This document shows positions 21,742-32,453 of a stretch of 64,000 nucleotides of DNA, one piece after another. Source of the stretch: Polynucleobacter sp. 78F-HAINBA (lineage in GTDB: Bacteria; Pseudomonadota; Gammaproteobacteria; Burkholderiales; Burkholderiaceae). Under the pieces are notes generated by a model. It ran no database searches, was not told the DNA's origin, and saw only the letters and a program-made list of their open reading frames with translations. The stretch spans positions 186,001 through 250,000 of the forward strand of contig NZ_JACVOQ010000003.1 in the NCBI RefSeq assembly GCF_018882325.1, written 5' to 3'. Each line of letters starts with the position of its first letter. Within the stretch, counting starts at the first letter, position 1. The position numbers and the translations under genes are program-made.

Positions 21742-22557
21742 TTAATTTACTTGGTCTTGCTTGTTTGCCAAATTTTGACGGCTTTCAGCGGCAGGGCTTA
21801 ATTGGGTAATGGCCGGAATACGCAAACCTTGGACCTGCCCAATGAGGCGGATACCTTGTTGGCGTTTGATGGCTGAAACCAAGAAAACAGCCCCAAAGAT
21901 AGGCCACCAGCGATTCCCAGCTGGTTCCATAAAGTCCATTCTGGCCATGCCGGACTCACCACTCAAGGGGAGTTTGTAGCAGCCAAAATGACCTCTATCT
22001 AATGAGAAGTTCAGTAGTTGTAACCAGTCTTTAATTCTGAGGAGACTGATAAATTGCCCATCTCTTGGCAAGTAGGGGCTGCCAATTAGTCTGCTCAGAT
22101 ATTGGCGCATTCCCCAAAGACTGGCTGGGTTGAAGCCCGAAATAATCAAGCGACCTTCAGGGCGAAGCACACGCTCAGCCTCTCGCAGGATTTGATGTGG
22201 ATCAGCAGCGAATTCCAAGACATGTGGAAGAACTAGTAAGTCGATAGTTTCAGATGCAAAGGGCAGCTCGCTGGCATTACTTTCGACTTGATGCCAGTTA
22301 AATTGACTGGCGTGTTTTTGGCGATCATTTGAATGAATCAACAAAGCATGCAAAGGCATACGATTTTCTGCCAGAGTATTCATTTGGGGCAAACCGATCT
22401 GTACGGCATAAAAACCAAAGACATCAGCCACGATTTGATTGAAGCATTTCTGCTCCCAGGCAAGCACATAGCGTCCAGGAGGCGATTGCAGCCACTTTTC
22501 CCATGAACTCCATGGTGGTGCAGGCATCTGAGATGGGGAAGGTGGGGTTGGTATCAT
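21742..22557 (-). CDS. SAM-dependent methyltransferase, class I (YafS-like)
   Basis: A 271-residue methyltransferase 11 family protein. The segment [20 protein letters not shown], followed by [20 protein letters not shown], is the motif pair of UbiE/YafS-type enzymes, although the usual motif I glycine-rich loop is not obvious. It occupies the yafS slot between gloB and rnhA as in enterobacteria. The substrate is unknown. It is divergent from gloB with only 6 bases between the start codons, so the true start may be an internal ATG (Met11). Confidence 0.75.
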   Translation of the reverse strand: MIPTPPSPSQMPAPPWSSWEKWLQSPPGRYVLAWEQKCFNQIVADVFGFYAVQIGLPQMNTLAENRMPLHALLIHSNDRQKHASQFNWHQVESNASELPFASETIDLLVLPHVLEFAADPHQILREAERVLRPEGRLIISGFNPASLWGMRQYLSRLIGSPYLPRDGQFISLLRIKDWLQLLNFSLDRGHFGCYKLPLSGESGMARMDFMEPAGNRWWPIFGAVFLVSAIKRQQGIRLIGQVQGLRIPAITQLSPAAESRQNLANKQDQVN

Positions 22558-22563
22558 CGGTCT

Positions 22564-23370
22564 ATGGTGAAGAATACTTTATTGCAGGTTTGGCCGATAC
22601 CGGCCTTTGATGACAACTACATCTGGTGTATCCATGATGGGCAATCCGCCTTGATTGTGGATCCAGGTGATGCTGCCCCTGTACTGCAATACCTCGAGGA
22701 GAAAAATTTTACTCTGACCGGTATTTTAATTACGCATCATCATGCTGACCATACGGGTGGCATCCTCAATCTATTGCAGGCGCTGGGATCGGTCCCGGTT
22801 TATGGTCCCGCCAATATTGATATTCCTGGCCGCACGAATGTCATGATGGAAGGTGACAAGATTGAAGTGGCCGCACCACGCATTAGCCTTGAGGTGTATG
22901 AAGTGCCGGGTCATACCTTGACCCACATTGCTTACTTTGCAAACATGCAGGCCAATGTGGTTGAGCCGATGCTGTTCTGTGGCGACACCTTATTCGCATC
23001 AGGCTGTGGCCGTTTGTTTGAGGGCACCCCAACACAGATGAGTCAGTCCCTCGCTAAGTTCATTGCCTTGCCAAAAAATACCTTGGTCTATTGCACTCAT
23101 GAATACACTCTATCGAATATTCGCTTCGCATTAGCGGTTGAGCCAAATAATGCAAACCTCATTACTTGGGCGGAAACTGCCAAGGCTCTACGCGATCAAC
23201 ATCTCCCAACCTTGCCTACGACTATCGGACAAGAGTTGCAGGTCAATCCATTCATGCGCTGTGATCAGAAGACTGTAATTGATGCCGCACTTGAAGTCTC
23301 CGGTGAGAAATCATTGCCTACGCCTGCGCATGTCTTGGCGGTGATAAGAGCTTGGAAGGATCGGTTCTGA
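22564..23370 (+). CDS. gloB: Hydroxyacylglutathione hydrolase (glyoxalase II)
   Basis: A 268-residue metallo-beta-lactamase fold enzyme that hydrolyses S-lactoylglutathione to lactate and glutathione in methylglyoxal detoxification. The binuclear metal motif THHHADH is at residues 57-63, with further ligands in PGHTLTH, FCGDTLFASGCGRLFEGTP and CTHEYT. The last motifs are specific for GloB. The stop TGA overlaps the ATG of mltD (TGATG). Confidence 0.93.
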   Translation: MVKNTLLQVWPIPAFDDNYIWCIHDGQSALIVDPGDAAPVLQYLEEKNFTLTGILITHHHADHTGGILNLLQALGSVPVYGPANIDIPGRTNVMMEGDKIEVAAPRISLEVYEVPGHTLTHIAYFANMQANVVEPMLFCGDTLFASGCGRLFEGTPTQMSQSLAKFIALPKNTLVYCTHEYTLSNIRFALAVEPNNANLITWAETAKALRDQHLPTLPTTIGQELQVNPFMRCDQKTVIDAALEVSGEKSLPTPAHVLAVIRAWKDRF

Positions 23371-24779
23371 TGTTGTGGCGCTATGCGGCGATCTTGCTGA
23401 TTGCTGCACTCTCGGGTTGTGCCAGTAATGGGGACTGGTCTTCTGACGCGCCGACGCGTCAGGACCCGCGCGCCTCCAAAGCAAAGCGCGTTAATCTGAA
23501 GAATCAATCTGTCAGTGACTTATATGCTCCATCAAGCAATCTTTGGATTCGTATTCGGGATGGCTTTGAGATGGAGCCGATGAATACGCCCCTAGAAATC
23601 GAGCAAGTGCGCTGGCTTAGCGCTCGCCCTGATTATGTGAATCGCTCGATGACTCGTTCATCTCGCTACCTGTTTTACATAGTGCAGGAAGTGAATGCGC
23701 GCAATATGCCAACGGAGATCGCTTTACTGCCTTTTGTCGAGAGCGCCTTCGTCACAAATGCAAAGTCCAGCGCCAAGGCAATGGGCTTGTGGCAATTCAT
23801 GCCGGCAACCGGCAAAGATTTTCGTTTAACTCAAAACGTCTTTAGGGATGAGCGCAGAGATGTGTTGCAGTCCACCGACGCCGCGCTGGATTACTTGCAA
23901 CGTTTATATAAGCAGTTCGGTAGCTGGGAGCTTGCATTAGCCGCTTATAACTGGGGCGCGGGTAATGTTGCTAAAGCGCAGAAACGTAATTTAGCGGCAG
24001 GACTACCGACGGATTACCTCAGTCTCAAGATGCCGAATGAGACGCGTAACTATGTGCCCAAGTTGATGGCCTATCGACAGATTGTGTTGGATCCTCAGGC
24101 CTACGGCATTGTGTTACCCGAGCTAGAAAACCATCCTTACTTTGTAGCGGTGGACGTTGGTAGTGATATCGACGTTGATCTAGCGATTAAGTTGGCTGAG
24201 ATTCCATCGGATGAGTTTCATAGTCTGAATCCGTCTTTTAATAAGCCAGTCATTTTGAGTAATGCTAACCAGCAGATTTTGCTGCCCTTCGGTCACGCGG
24301 AAATCTTCCAGGCAAATCTCAAGCAGTACACCAAGCCACTGTCTTCATGGGCGGCGGTTCAGGTGACTAAAACAGAATCTGTAGATCAATGCGCCAAGAC
24401 TCTTGGTGTTGATGCCGATACCTTGCGAGAAGTGAATGGCATTCCAAAGGGGATGCGCATTCGTTCTGGGTCCACCGTTTTAGTGCCAAAAACCAGCCGT
24501 AGACCTGGCGATATTTCTCTGGCGATGGCAGAAAACGGCAGTCTTAGTCTCGACAAGCCAGCGCCCCCGGCGCCTAAAAAATGTGCAAAAGGGGCAAAAT
24601 GTCCGGTAGCAAAATCTGCAAAAGGGGCTGCTAAGGGTAATTCTTCCGCAAATAATGCTGCATCTCAGCATAAATCCGCATCGACAGGGCTTGCAAAATC
24701 TGCGAAAAATGGATCTGCGAAGACGACTGGCTCCACAGTCAAGGCATCAAATAGCAAAGGGGCTAGCAAGATTCAGTAA
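23370..24779 (+). CDS. mltD: Membrane-bound lytic murein transglycosylase D
   Basis: A 469-residue lipoprotein. Signal peptide with lipobox LSGC (Cys17). The SLT domain covers about residues 95-240, with the catalytic glutamate in LLPFVESAFV and the motifs AMGLWQFMPATG and ALAAYNWGAGNV. A LysM-like segment lies near residues 330-375 (VQVTKTESVDQCAKTLGV). The last ~85 residues are a Lys/Ala/Ser-rich low-complexity tail. ATG 23370 overlaps the gloB stop and is preferred to upstream TTG 23352. It cleaves peptidoglycan glycosidic bonds forming 1,6-anhydromuropeptides. Confidence 0.9.
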   Translation: MLWRYAAILLIAALSGCASNGDWSSDAPTRQDPRASKAKRVNLKNQSVSDLYAPSSNLWIRIRDGFEMEPMNTPLEIEQVRWLSARPDYVNRSMTRSSRYLFYIVQEVNARNMPTEIALLPFVESAFVTNAKSSAKAMGLWQFMPATGKDFRLTQNVFRDERRDVLQSTDAALDYLQRLYKQFGSWELALAAYNWGAGNVAKAQKRNLAAGLPTDYLSLKMPNETRNYVPKLMAYRQIVLDPQAYGIVLPELENHPYFVAVDVGSDIDVDLAIKLAEIPSDEFHSLNPSFNKPVILSNANQQILLPFGHAEIFQANLKQYTKPLSSWAAVQVTKTESVDQCAKTLGVDADTLREVNGIPKGMRIRSGSTVLVPKTSRRPGDISLAMAENGSLSLDKPAPPAPKKCAKGAKCPVAKSAKGAAKGNSSANNAASQHKSASTGLAKSAKNGSAKTTGSTVKASNSKGASKIQ

Positions 24780-24814
24780 GCCCAGACACTTTAATTTACT
24801 TATTTAGGTTGACC

Positions 24815-26698
24815 ATGTCCTACAAATCAGAACACGAACGCTCCATTAAAGACCCAGATGGATTCTGGGGAGAGCAGTCAAAACTCATTCATTGGGAAAA
24901 ACCATTTAATAAAGTTCTGGATTACGCAAACCCTCCATTTGCAAAATGGTTTGAAGGCGGTCTAACCAATCTTTGCTACAACGCAGTGGATCGACATCTC
25001 AAAGATCGTCCTGATCAAATTGCTCTCGTTGCTGTTTCAACAGAAACCAATGTAGAGAAAGCGTACACATTTAAAGAGCTCTACGAAGAAGTCAATCGTA
25101 TGGCTGCTATCTATAAAGCCAATGGCGTCAAAAAGGGCGATCGTGTATTGATCTACATGCCAATGATTGCTGAAGCTTGTTTTGCAATGCTTGCTTGCGC
25201 ACGTATTGGCGCAATTCACTCGGTGGTGTTTGGAGGCTTTGCTTCCCACAGCTTGGCATCACGTATTGATGATGCAAAACCAAAAATGATTGTGACTGCA
25301 GAAGCAGGCGCACGTGGCGGTAAAGCGGTTCCTTATAAGCCTTTGCTTGACGAGGCAATTACGCTTGCTAGCTACAAACCTGAGAAAGTCTTGATTGTGA
25401 ACCGCGGTCTGACTGAGTTCACTACGGTTGCTGGCCGTGATTTAGATTACGCCACTGAGCGTCAAAAGCACCTAAACGATTTGGTTCCAATTGAGTGGGT
25501 TGATGCGACTCACACTTCATACATCCTATACACCTCAGGCACTACTGGTAAGCCGAAGGGCGTTCAACGCGACACCGGTGGTTATGCAGTTGCTTTGGCT
25601 GCAACCATGAAGCACATCTTCTGCGGTAATCCTGGCGAAACCATGTTCTGCACATCTGACATCGGTTGGGTTGTAGGTCATAGCTACATCATTTACGCGC
25701 CATTACTCAATGGCATGGCAACCATTATGTATGAAGGTACGCCATTGCGTCCAGATGCAGGTATTTGGTGGGAGTTGGTTGAGAAGTACAAAGTGTCAGT
25801 CATGTTCTCCGCACCAACTGCAGTTCGTGTTCTCAAGAAACAAGATCCTGCGTTCTTAACTAAATATGATCTGTCTAGCCTGCGCGCCTTGTTTTTGGCG
25901 GGCGAGCCTTTGGATGAGCCAACAGCGACATGGATTCATGATGCGATCAAGAAGCCAATCGTGGATAACTACTGGCAGACTGAAACAGGTTGGCCAATGC
26001 TGGCAATTCAGCGTGGTGTAGAAGTAATGCCGCATAAGTTTGGTTCGCCAGGCGTTCCTTCATTTGGTTACAACATGAAGTTGCTCGATGATGCAACTTC
26101 CGAAGAGCTGGGCCCAGATCAGAAGGGCGTCATTGCAATTGAAGGTCCTTTGCCCCCAGGTTGTATGCAGACTGTTTGGGGTGATGACAAGCGCTTTGTC
26201 AGCACCTATTGGGAAACCATCCCGGGTAAGACCATTTACTCCACTTTTGACTGGGGTATTAAAGATGAGGACGGTTATTTCTTCATCTTGGGTCGTACCG
26301 ATGACGTGATTAACGTTGCAGGCCATCGTTTAGGTACCCGTGAGATTGAGGAGAGTATTTCTAGCCACCCAAATATCTCGGAAGTGGCAGTGGTAGGTAT
26401 TGAGGACAAACTTAAGGGTCAGGCAGCGATTGCATTTGTGATTCCAAAGGATTCTTCAAATACAGCCACCTTGGAAGCGGAGTGCATGAAGACTGTGGAC
26501 ACCACATTGGGTGCAATTGCGCGTCCGGGCCGTGTTTATGTGGTTACTGCTTTGCCTAAGACCCGTTCTGGCAAGATCGTTCGTCGTGCACTTCAGGCTG
26601 TAGCTGAAGGGCGCGATCCTGGTGATATCAGCACCATGGAAGATCAGACTGTTTTGGCTCAAATTAAGACCATCATCGAGCAAAGCGCAAAGTCTTAA
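24815..26698 (+). CDS. prpE: Propionate--CoA ligase
   Basis: A 627-residue AMP-forming acyl-CoA synthetase. The ATP-binding P-loop is YTSGTTGKPKG near residue 243. The segment DIGWVVGHSYIIYAPLLNG is diagnostic of PrpE/acetyl-CoA-synthetase-like enzymes, and the catalytic lysine is in RSGKIVRR near the C-terminus. ATG 24815 was chosen, with a TAGG ribosome site about 6 bases upstream; an in-frame TTG lies at 24809. It activates propionate for the methylcitrate cycle. No prpBC genes are in the window. Confidence 0.9.
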   Translation: MSYKSEHERSIKDPDGFWGEQSKLIHWEKPFNKVLDYANPPFAKWFEGGLTNLCYNAVDRHLKDRPDQIALVAVSTETNVEKAYTFKELYEEVNRMAAIYKANGVKKGDRVLIYMPMIAEACFAMLACARIGAIHSVVFGGFASHSLASRIDDAKPKMIVTAEAGARGGKAVPYKPLLDEAITLASYKPEKVLIVNRGLTEFTTVAGRDLDYATERQKHLNDLVPIEWVDATHTSYILYTSGTTGKPKGVQRDTGGYAVALAATMKHIFCGNPGETMFCTSDIGWVVGHSYIIYAPLLNGMATIMYEGTPLRPDAGIWWELVEKYKVSVMFSAPTAVRVLKKQDPAFLTKYDLSSLRALFLAGEPLDEPTATWIHDAIKKPIVDNYWQTETGWPMLAIQRGVEVMPHKFGSPGVPSFGYNMKLLDDATSEELGPDQKGVIAIEGPLPPGCMQTVWGDDKRFVSTYWETIPGKTIYSTFDWGIKDEDGYFFILGRTDDVINVAGHRLGTREIEESISSHPNISEVAVVGIEDKLKGQAAIAFVIPKDSSNTATLEAECMKTVDTTLGAIARPGRVYVVTALPKTRSGKIVRRALQAVAEGRDPGDISTMEDQTVLAQIKTIIEQSAKS

Positions 26699-26721
26699 AG
26701 CTAGCTCAGTTTTAGCCAAAT

Positions 26722-26753
26722 TAAGCCCCTCGGTCGCAAGACTTAGGGGCTTA
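26722..26753 (+). terminator. Candidate terminator after prpE
   Basis: Perfect 9-base arms TAAGCCCCT (26722-26730) and AGGGGCTTA (26745-26753) with a 14-base loop. The downstream U tract is weak, so it may also be a leader structure. It sits in the 236-base gap before carA, where no other clear gene is seen. Confidence 0.55.
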
Positions 26754-26934
26754 TTACCTTCTAAGCCCAATTGGCTGGGAATCCAAGGGTTTATACGCAA
26801 AACTGGTATCATTACTAGGTTCAAAACTTAATAAATTACCCTAGCGCTTAAAGACACTCACCTCCCGCACAAACAGTCCTGGGTTGGTCTTTTTGGGGTG
26901 TTGAGCGTCGGATGGAGCAGGGACTGGAGATGGT

Positions 26935-28137
26935 TTGTCACCCTTGCTTCCTTCTTTTCCTCCCGCCGTGTTGGCTCTAGCCGACGGCACCGTATTTCCC
27001 GGTCTTAGTATTGGCGCCCCTGGCGAAACTACCGGTGAAGTCGTTTTCAATACCGCACTTACTGGCTATCAAGAGATCATTACTGATCCTAGTTACTCTC
27101 GCCAAATCGTGACCTTGACCTATCCGCACATCGGCAACGTGGGTGTGAACGGTCAAGACGCCGAGTCGGATCAAATTCATGCTGCTGGCTTGGTCGTAAA
27201 AGACCTCTCTAAGCGTGTCTCGAATTTCCGCTCTGAAGAAAGCCTCGATAGCTATCTCACCAAAGCAGGCGTAGTGGGCATCTCTGGTATCGATACCCGC
27301 AAGCTCACTCGCATCCTGCGTGACAAAGGCGCTCAGTCTGGCGCAATCGTCGCTGGCAAGATGGGTGATGATGTAGAGGCTCTTGGTAAGAAAGCCTTGG
27401 AGTTGGCTAAAGCCTTCCCGGGTATGGCTGGTTTAGATCTAGCCAAGGTGGTTACTACTAAGACTCCATATCAATGGCGTGAAGCTGAATGGGATCTACA
27501 TGGTCCTGACGGTAAACCTGCATACAGAACTTTAGATGCTAGCAAGCCAATCAAGAAAGTGGTTGCTTATGACTTTGGTGTGAAGCGCAATATTTTGCGC
27601 ATGCTCACAGAGCGTGGCTGCGAACTCACGGTTGTGCCTGCACAAACTAGCGCCGCTGAAGTATTGGCGATGAACCCAGATGGCGTGTTCTTCTCAAACG
27701 GCCCCGGAGATCCTGGTCCTTGCGATTACGCGATTGCTGCCGCAAAAGAAATTATCGAAAAAGGTGTTCCAACATTCGGTATTTGTTTGGGTCACCAGAT
27801 TATGGGTTTAGCTGCTGGCGCTAAAACTTTGAAGATGAAGTTTGGTCACCACGGTGCAAACCACCCTGTAAAAGATTTGGATACTGGGCGCGTAGCGATT
27901 ACCTCTCAGAACCATGGTTTTGCGGTGGACGCAAATACGCTGCCTGACAATATTCGTGTCACGCATGTTTCATTATTTGACGGATCACTACAAGGTTTAG
28001 CTTGGAAAGATAAGCCTGCTTTGTGTTTCCAAGGTCACCCTGAGGCCTCACCTGGCCCTCATGACATCGCCTATTTATTTGATCGTTTTGTGGAGCTAAT
28101 GAATGCTGCCGCTGTTAGCAATAAGGGGGGCAAATAA
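26935..28137 (+). CDS. carA: Carbamoyl-phosphate synthase small subunit
   Basis: A 400-residue glutaminase subunit that supplies ammonia to CarB for arginine and pyrimidine synthesis. The C-terminal class I amidotransferase domain has the nucleophile in [12 protein letters not shown], and His and Glu in [11 protein letters not shown]. No ATG is available at the start. TTG 26935 has a GGAGA site 4 bases upstream, while TTG 26944 gives the start MLPSFPPA, which resembles burkholderial homologues. The stop overlaps the carB ATG (TAATG). Confidence 0.93.
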   Translation: MSPLLPSFPPAVLALADGTVFPGLSIGAPGETTGEVVFNTALTGYQEIITDPSYSRQIVTLTYPHIGNVGVNGQDAESDQIHAAGLVVKDLSKRVSNFRSEESLDSYLTKAGVVGISGIDTRKLTRILRDKGAQSGAIVAGKMGDDVEALGKKALELAKAFPGMAGLDLAKVVTTKTPYQWREAEWDLHGPDGKPAYRTLDASKPIKKVVAYDFGVKRNILRMLTERGCELTVVPAQTSAAEVLAMNPDGVFFSNGPGDPGPCDYAIAAAKEIIEKGVPTFGICLGHQIMGLAAGAKTLKMKFGHHGANHPVKDLDTGRVAITSQNHGFAVDANTLPDNIRVTHVSLFDGSLQGLAWKDKPALCFQGHPEASPGPHDIAYLFDRFVELMNAAAVSNKGGK

Positions 28138-31100
28138 TGCCTAAGCGTAGCGACATTAAGAGCATCCTGATTATTGGTGCAGGTCCAATTGTGATTGGAC
28201 AGGCCTGTGAGTTTGACTATTCTGGTGCGCAAGCTTGTAAAGCTTTGCGTGATGAAGGCTACAAAGTTATTTTGGTGAACAGCAATCCTGCGACCATCAT
28301 GACTGACCCAGAGATGGCGGATGTGACTTACATCGAGCCGATCACATGGGAAGTAGTAGAGCGCATTATTGCCACTGAGAAACCGGATGCGATTTTGCCA
28401 ACGATGGGTGGTCAAACTGCCTTGAATTGCGCACTTGATTTGCATCGCCATGGTGTTCTCGCAAAATACGGTTGCGAATTGATTGGTGCTTCACCAGAAG
28501 CGATTGATAAAGCAGAAGATCGTCAAAAGTTTAAAGATGCGATGACCAAGATTGGTCTCGGTTCTGCGAAGTCTGGCATTGCGCACTCGATGGATGAGGC
28601 GCATGAAGTTCAGCAACGTATTCAGAAAGAAACTGGCAGCTTAGGCTTTCCGGTCGTGATTCGTCCTTCTTTCACTATGGGTGGATCAGGCGGTGGTATT
28701 GCATACAACCGTGAAGAGTTTGAAGAGATTTGCAAACGCGGCTTAGATTTGTCACCAACACGTGAGCTCTTGATTGAAGAGTCTCTCTTGGGTTGGAAAG
28801 AGTTTGAGATGGAAGTGGTGCGTGACCGCGCCGATAACTGCATCATCGTTTGCTCAATCGAAAACTTAGATCCAATGGGTGTGCATACCGGTGACTCAAT
28901 CACTGTTGCCCCAGCACAAACATTGACGGATAAAGAGTATCAAATTCTCCGAAATGCCTCAATTGCGGTATTGCGTGAGATTGGTGTGGATACTGGTGGT
29001 TCAAACGTACAGTTCTCCATTAACCCGGTCGATGGTCGCATGATCGTTATTGAGATGAACCCACGTGTTTCACGCTCATCTGCATTGGCTTCTAAAGCAA
29101 CTGGTTTCCCAATCGCTAAGATTGCGGCGAAACTCGCGGTTGGTTATACCTTGGATGAGTTGAAGAACGACATCACTGGTGGCGCCACTCCAGCATCCTT
29201 TGAGCCATCAATCGATTACGTTGTAACCAAGATTCCTCGCTTTGCGTTTGAGAAATTCCCGCAAGCGGATTCTCGTCTGACAACGCAGATGAAATCCGTA
29301 GGTGAGGTGATGGCAATTGGCCGCACTTTCCAAGAATCATTCCAAAAAGCATTGCGCGGTTTAGAGGTTGGTGTTGACGGTCTAGATGAAGTTTCTACAG
29401 ATCTAGATGACATCATTCAAGAAATCGGCGAGCCAGGACCGGATCGTATTTGGTATTTGGCTGATGCTTTCCGTATGGGTATGGGTTTAGATGAGATCTT
29501 CAACGAGACCAAGGTTGACCCTTGGTTCTTGGAGCAAATCGAAGAACTTATCACCATGGAAACTGAGCTCAAGCAGCGCAAGATCGATAGCTTGTCAGCT
29601 CCAGAGTTGCGTTTCATTAAGCAAAAAGGTTTTTCAGATCGTCGCTTAGGGAAATTGTTGGGAGTAGATGCTTCCTCAGTTCGTGCAGCACGTCACCGTT
29701 TAAAAGTAGTGCCTGTGTATAAGCGCGTGGATACCTGTGCGGCTGAGTTCTCTACAAACACAGCTTATTTGTATTCCACTTACGAAGCAGAGCATGGCGA
29801 GTGCGAGTCACAACCAACCACTAAAGACAAGATTATGGTCTTGGGTGGCGGTCCAAACCGTATTGGTCAGGGTATCGAGTTTGACTATTGCTGTGTACAT
29901 GCTGCCTTAGCCATGCGCGAAGATGGCTATGAAACCATCATGGTGAACTGTAACCCAGAAACGGTTTCTACTGATTACGACACATCTGATCGCTTGTATT
30001 TTGAGCCTTTAACTTTAGAAGATGTGTTGGAGATTGTTGCCAAAGAAAAACCAAAGGGTGTGATCGTGCAGTACGGCGGTCAAACTCCGTTGAAGTTGGC
30101 CTTAGATCTTGAGGCAAATGGCGTACCTATTATTGGTACATCACCAGACATGATCGATGCAGCTGAAGATCGTGAGCGCTTCCAGAAGTTATTGCATGAT
30201 TTGAACTTGCGTCAGCCGCCTAACCGAACAGCGCGTGCGGAAGATGAGGCTTTGAAGCTTGCTGAAGAAATTGGTTACCCATTGGTAGTGCGTCCTTCCT
30301 ACGTATTAGGTGGTCGCGCAATGGAAATCGTTCATGATGGTCGTGACCTTGAGCGTTACATGCGTGAGGCTGTCAAGGTATCTCATGACTCACCAGTATT
30401 GTTAGACCGCTTCTTGAATGATGCGATTGAGTGCGACGTGGACTGTATCAGTGATGGTCAGCGCGTATTCATTGGTGGTGTGATGGAGCATATTGAGCAA
30501 GCCGGCGTTCACTCTGGTGACTCTGCCTGTTCTTTGCCACCGTACTCACTATCTGATGAGACGATCGCAGAAATCAAGCGTCAAACAGCGGCAATGGCTA
30601 AAGGCCTGAATGTAGTTGGCTTAATGAACGTACAGTTTGCTATCCAGAATGTTGATGGCAAGGATGTTATTTATGTTCTCGAGGTAAACCCACGCGCTTC
30701 TCGTACCGTGCCATTCGTATCTAAAGCAACTGGTTTGCAGTTGGCGAAGATTGCGGCACGCTGCATGGTGGGTCAGACTTTAGACCAGCAAGGTATTCAG
30801 GCTGAAGTGAAGCCAGAGTATTTCTCTGTTAAAGAAGCGGTGTTCCCATTCAACAAGTTCCCAGGCATTGATCCAATTCTTGGACCAGAGATGCGTTCAA
30901 CTGGTGAAGTAATGGGTGTTGGTAAAACTTTCGGCGAAGCCTTATTTAAGTCTCAGTTAGGTGCCGGCATTAAGTTACCTAAGAGTGGCACTGTAGTCTT
31001 GACGGTCAAAGATAGCGATAAGCCAAAAGCAGTCGAAGTGGCTAAGCTCCTACATCAGTTGGGCTTCCCAATGGTGGCTACTAAAGGTACCGCTGCAGCG

Positions 31101-31400
31101 ATTGAAGCCGCTGGATTACCAGTACGCGTAGTCAATAAAGTAAAAGATGGTCGCCCACACATTGTTGACTTGATCAAGAATGGTGAGATCTCACTGGTCT
31201 TTACTACCGTTGATGAGACACGTACTGCGATTGCGGATTCCCGCTCCATTCGTACTAGTGCCCAAGCTAATAATGTGACTTACTACACCACGATTAGTGC
31301 AGCACGTGCCGTCATGGATGGTTTGATGACATCTCAAAATGGCAATAAAGAGTCTCTTGAAGTGTATTCATTGCAGAATCTGCATAAGACTCTCAATTAA
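28137..31400 (+). CDS. carB: Carbamoyl-phosphate synthase large subunit
   Basis: A 1087-residue synthetase made of two homologous halves, each with a pre-ATP-grasp and an ATP-grasp domain. The first half carries [17 protein letters not shown] near residue 13 and the second [17 protein letters not shown] near residue 566. The C-terminal allosteric MGS-like domain begins near residue 950. The length is normal. It is translationally coupled to carA and followed by greA after 19 bases. Confidence 0.97.
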   Translation: MPKRSDIKSILIIGAGPIVIGQACEFDYSGAQACKALRDEGYKVILVNSNPATIMTDPEMADVTYIEPITWEVVERIIATEKPDAILPTMGGQTALNCALDLHRHGVLAKYGCELIGASPEAIDKAEDRQKFKDAMTKIGLGSAKSGIAHSMDEAHEVQQRIQKETGSLGFPVVIRPSFTMGGSGGGIAYNREEFEEICKRGLDLSPTRELLIEESLLGWKEFEMEVVRDRADNCIIVCSIENLDPMGVHTGDSITVAPAQTLTDKEYQILRNASIAVLREIGVDTGGSNVQFSINPVDGRMIVIEMNPRVSRSSALASKATGFPIAKIAAKLAVGYTLDELKNDITGGATPASFEPSIDYVVTKIPRFAFEKFPQADSRLTTQMKSVGEVMAIGRTFQESFQKALRGLEVGVDGLDEVSTDLDDIIQEIGEPGPDRIWYLADAFRMGMGLDEIFNETKVDPWFLEQIEELITMETELKQRKIDSLSAPELRFIKQKGFSDRRLGKLLGVDASSVRAARHRLKVVPVYKRVDTCAAEFSTNTAYLYSTYEAEHGECESQPTTKDKIMVLGGGPNRIGQGIEFDYCCVHAALAMREDGYETIMVNCNPETVSTDYDTSDRLYFEPLTLEDVLEIVAKEKPKGVIVQYGGQTPLKLALDLEANGVPIIGTSPDMIDAAEDRERFQKLLHDLNLRQPPNRTARAEDEALKLAEEIGYPLVVRPSYVLGGRAMEIVHDGRDLERYMREAVKVSHDSPVLLDRFLNDAIECDVDCISDGQRVFIGGVMEHIEQAGVHSGDSACSLPPYSLSDETIAEIKRQTAAMAKGLNVVGLMNVQFAIQNVDGKDVIYVLEVNPRASRTVPFVSKATGLQLAKIAARCMVGQTLDQQGIQAEVKPEYFSVKEAVFPFNKFPGIDPILGPEMRSTGEVMGVGKTFGEALFKSQLGAGIKLPKSGTVVLTVKDSDKPKAVEVAKLLHQLGFPMVATKGTAAAIEAAGLPVRVVNKVKDGRPHIVDLIKNGEISLVFTTVDETRTAIADSRSIRTSAQANNVTYYTTISAARAVMDGLMTSQNGNKESLEVYSLQNLHKTLN

Positions 31401-31419
31401 ATTAAGTTAGGTAAGAAGC

Positions 31420-31896
31420 ATGAACACAATCCCTATTACTAAGCATGGCGCAGAGCTCCTCAAAGAAGAGTTGCATCGCTTAAAGCATGTAGAGCGTCCA
31501 TCGGTGATTAATGCAATCTCTGAAGCGCGTGCACAGGGCGACCTTTCTGAGAATGCTGAGTACGATGCCGCTAAAGAGAAGCAGGGCTTTATTGAAGGTC
31601 GTATTCAGGAGCTTGAAGGAAAGTTATCTGCCGCTCAAATCATTGATCCAGCAACTTTGGATGTGAATGGCCGCGTAGTATTTGGCGCGACCGTTGATCT
31701 CGAAGACTTGGAAGATGGCACCAAGTTGACTTATCAAATCGTTGGTGATGACGAGGCTGATATTGAGTTTAATAAGATCTCGATTAGCTCTCCGATTGCT
31801 CGTGCATTGATCAGCAAAGAAGAGGGTGATGTTGTGGCTGTGCAAGCTCCTGGCGGTAATCGCGAAGTAGAAATTCTCGCGGTTCGTTACATCTAA
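31420..31896 (+). CDS. greA: Transcription elongation factor GreA
   Basis: A 158-residue factor that rescues backtracked RNA polymerase by stimulating transcript cleavage. The N-terminal coiled coil (about residues 1-75) holds the acidic tip in [16 protein letters not shown]. The C-terminal FKBP-like domain ends with VEILAVRYI. Length and motifs match the family. It lies close behind carB, a common betaproteobacterial arrangement. Confidence 0.96.
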   Translation: MNTIPITKHGAELLKEELHRLKHVERPSVINAISEARAQGDLSENAEYDAAKEKQGFIEGRIQELEGKLSAAQIIDPATLDVNGRVVFGATVDLEDLEDGTKLTYQIVGDDEADIEFNKISISSPIARALISKEEGDVVAVQAPGGNREVEILAVRYI

Positions 31897-31911
31897 TAAT
31901 CCCAAATCAAT

Positions 31912-32397
31912 ATGCAGACTCTAGAGACTCCGAATCATATGGGGGCTCAAAGACTGTTTATTCTGATTGCGGGTTTATGGGTCGGTAGTCTCCTCACTGT
32001 AGGCTACTTAGTCGCCCCAGCTATTTTTAGTACGATGACTGATCGCCAAGCTGCCGGCATGGTGGCTGGCAGTATTTTTAAGTTAGAGGCTTACCTCAGC
32101 TTAATTGTGTGCATCGGTCTAATGGTCTTAGCTAACCTCCTGGTTAATCGCGGCCTCAGTCAATTCAGACTCATTCGTTGGCTCTTATTGGCAATGCTGC
32201 TGTGCTCGATCGCAGCAGCTTTTATCTTCATTCCTTGGATGAATGCGCTTAGAGATAACGCCTTAGCCCAAGGCATGCCGGTAATGGAGTCTCCCTCAGC
32301 TACTTTATTCGGCAGGTTACATGGGGCCTCTAGCATTCTGTTTATGTTGCAGAGTCTTTTGGGTATCACCTTGGTTTGGCGACTGACCAAGAGGTAG
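31912..32397 (+). CDS. DUF4149 domain membrane protein
   Basis: A 161-residue integral membrane protein with four predicted helices (about residues 14-36, 57-78, 85-105 and 138-157). LWVGSLLTVGYLVAPAIFST, with the GxL-xxxPxxF pattern, matches the DUF4149 family often found between greA and yhbY in betaproteobacteria. Function unknown. It starts 15 bases after greA and ends just before a strong bidirectional terminator. Confidence 0.75.
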   Translation: MQTLETPNHMGAQRLFILIAGLWVGSLLTVGYLVAPAIFSTMTDRQAAGMVAGSIFKLEAYLSLIVCIGLMVLANLLVNRGLSQFRLIRWLLLAMLLCSIAAAFIFIPWMNALRDNALAQGMPVMESPSATLFGRLHGASSILFMLQSLLGITLVWRLTKR

Positions 32398-32402
32398 GCA
32401 AT

Positions 32403-32430
32403 AAAAAACGCCGACTAGCGGCGTTTTTTT
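32403..32430. terminator. Bidirectional terminator between DUF4149 gene and yhbY
   Basis: AAAAAACGCCG (32403-32413) and CGGCGTTTTTTT (32419-32430) form a GC-rich stem with a 5-base loop, flanked by A and T runs. It can terminate both convergent transcripts. Confidence 0.92.
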
Positions 32431-32453
32431 AAAACTCTTTGATGCTCTTTGCA

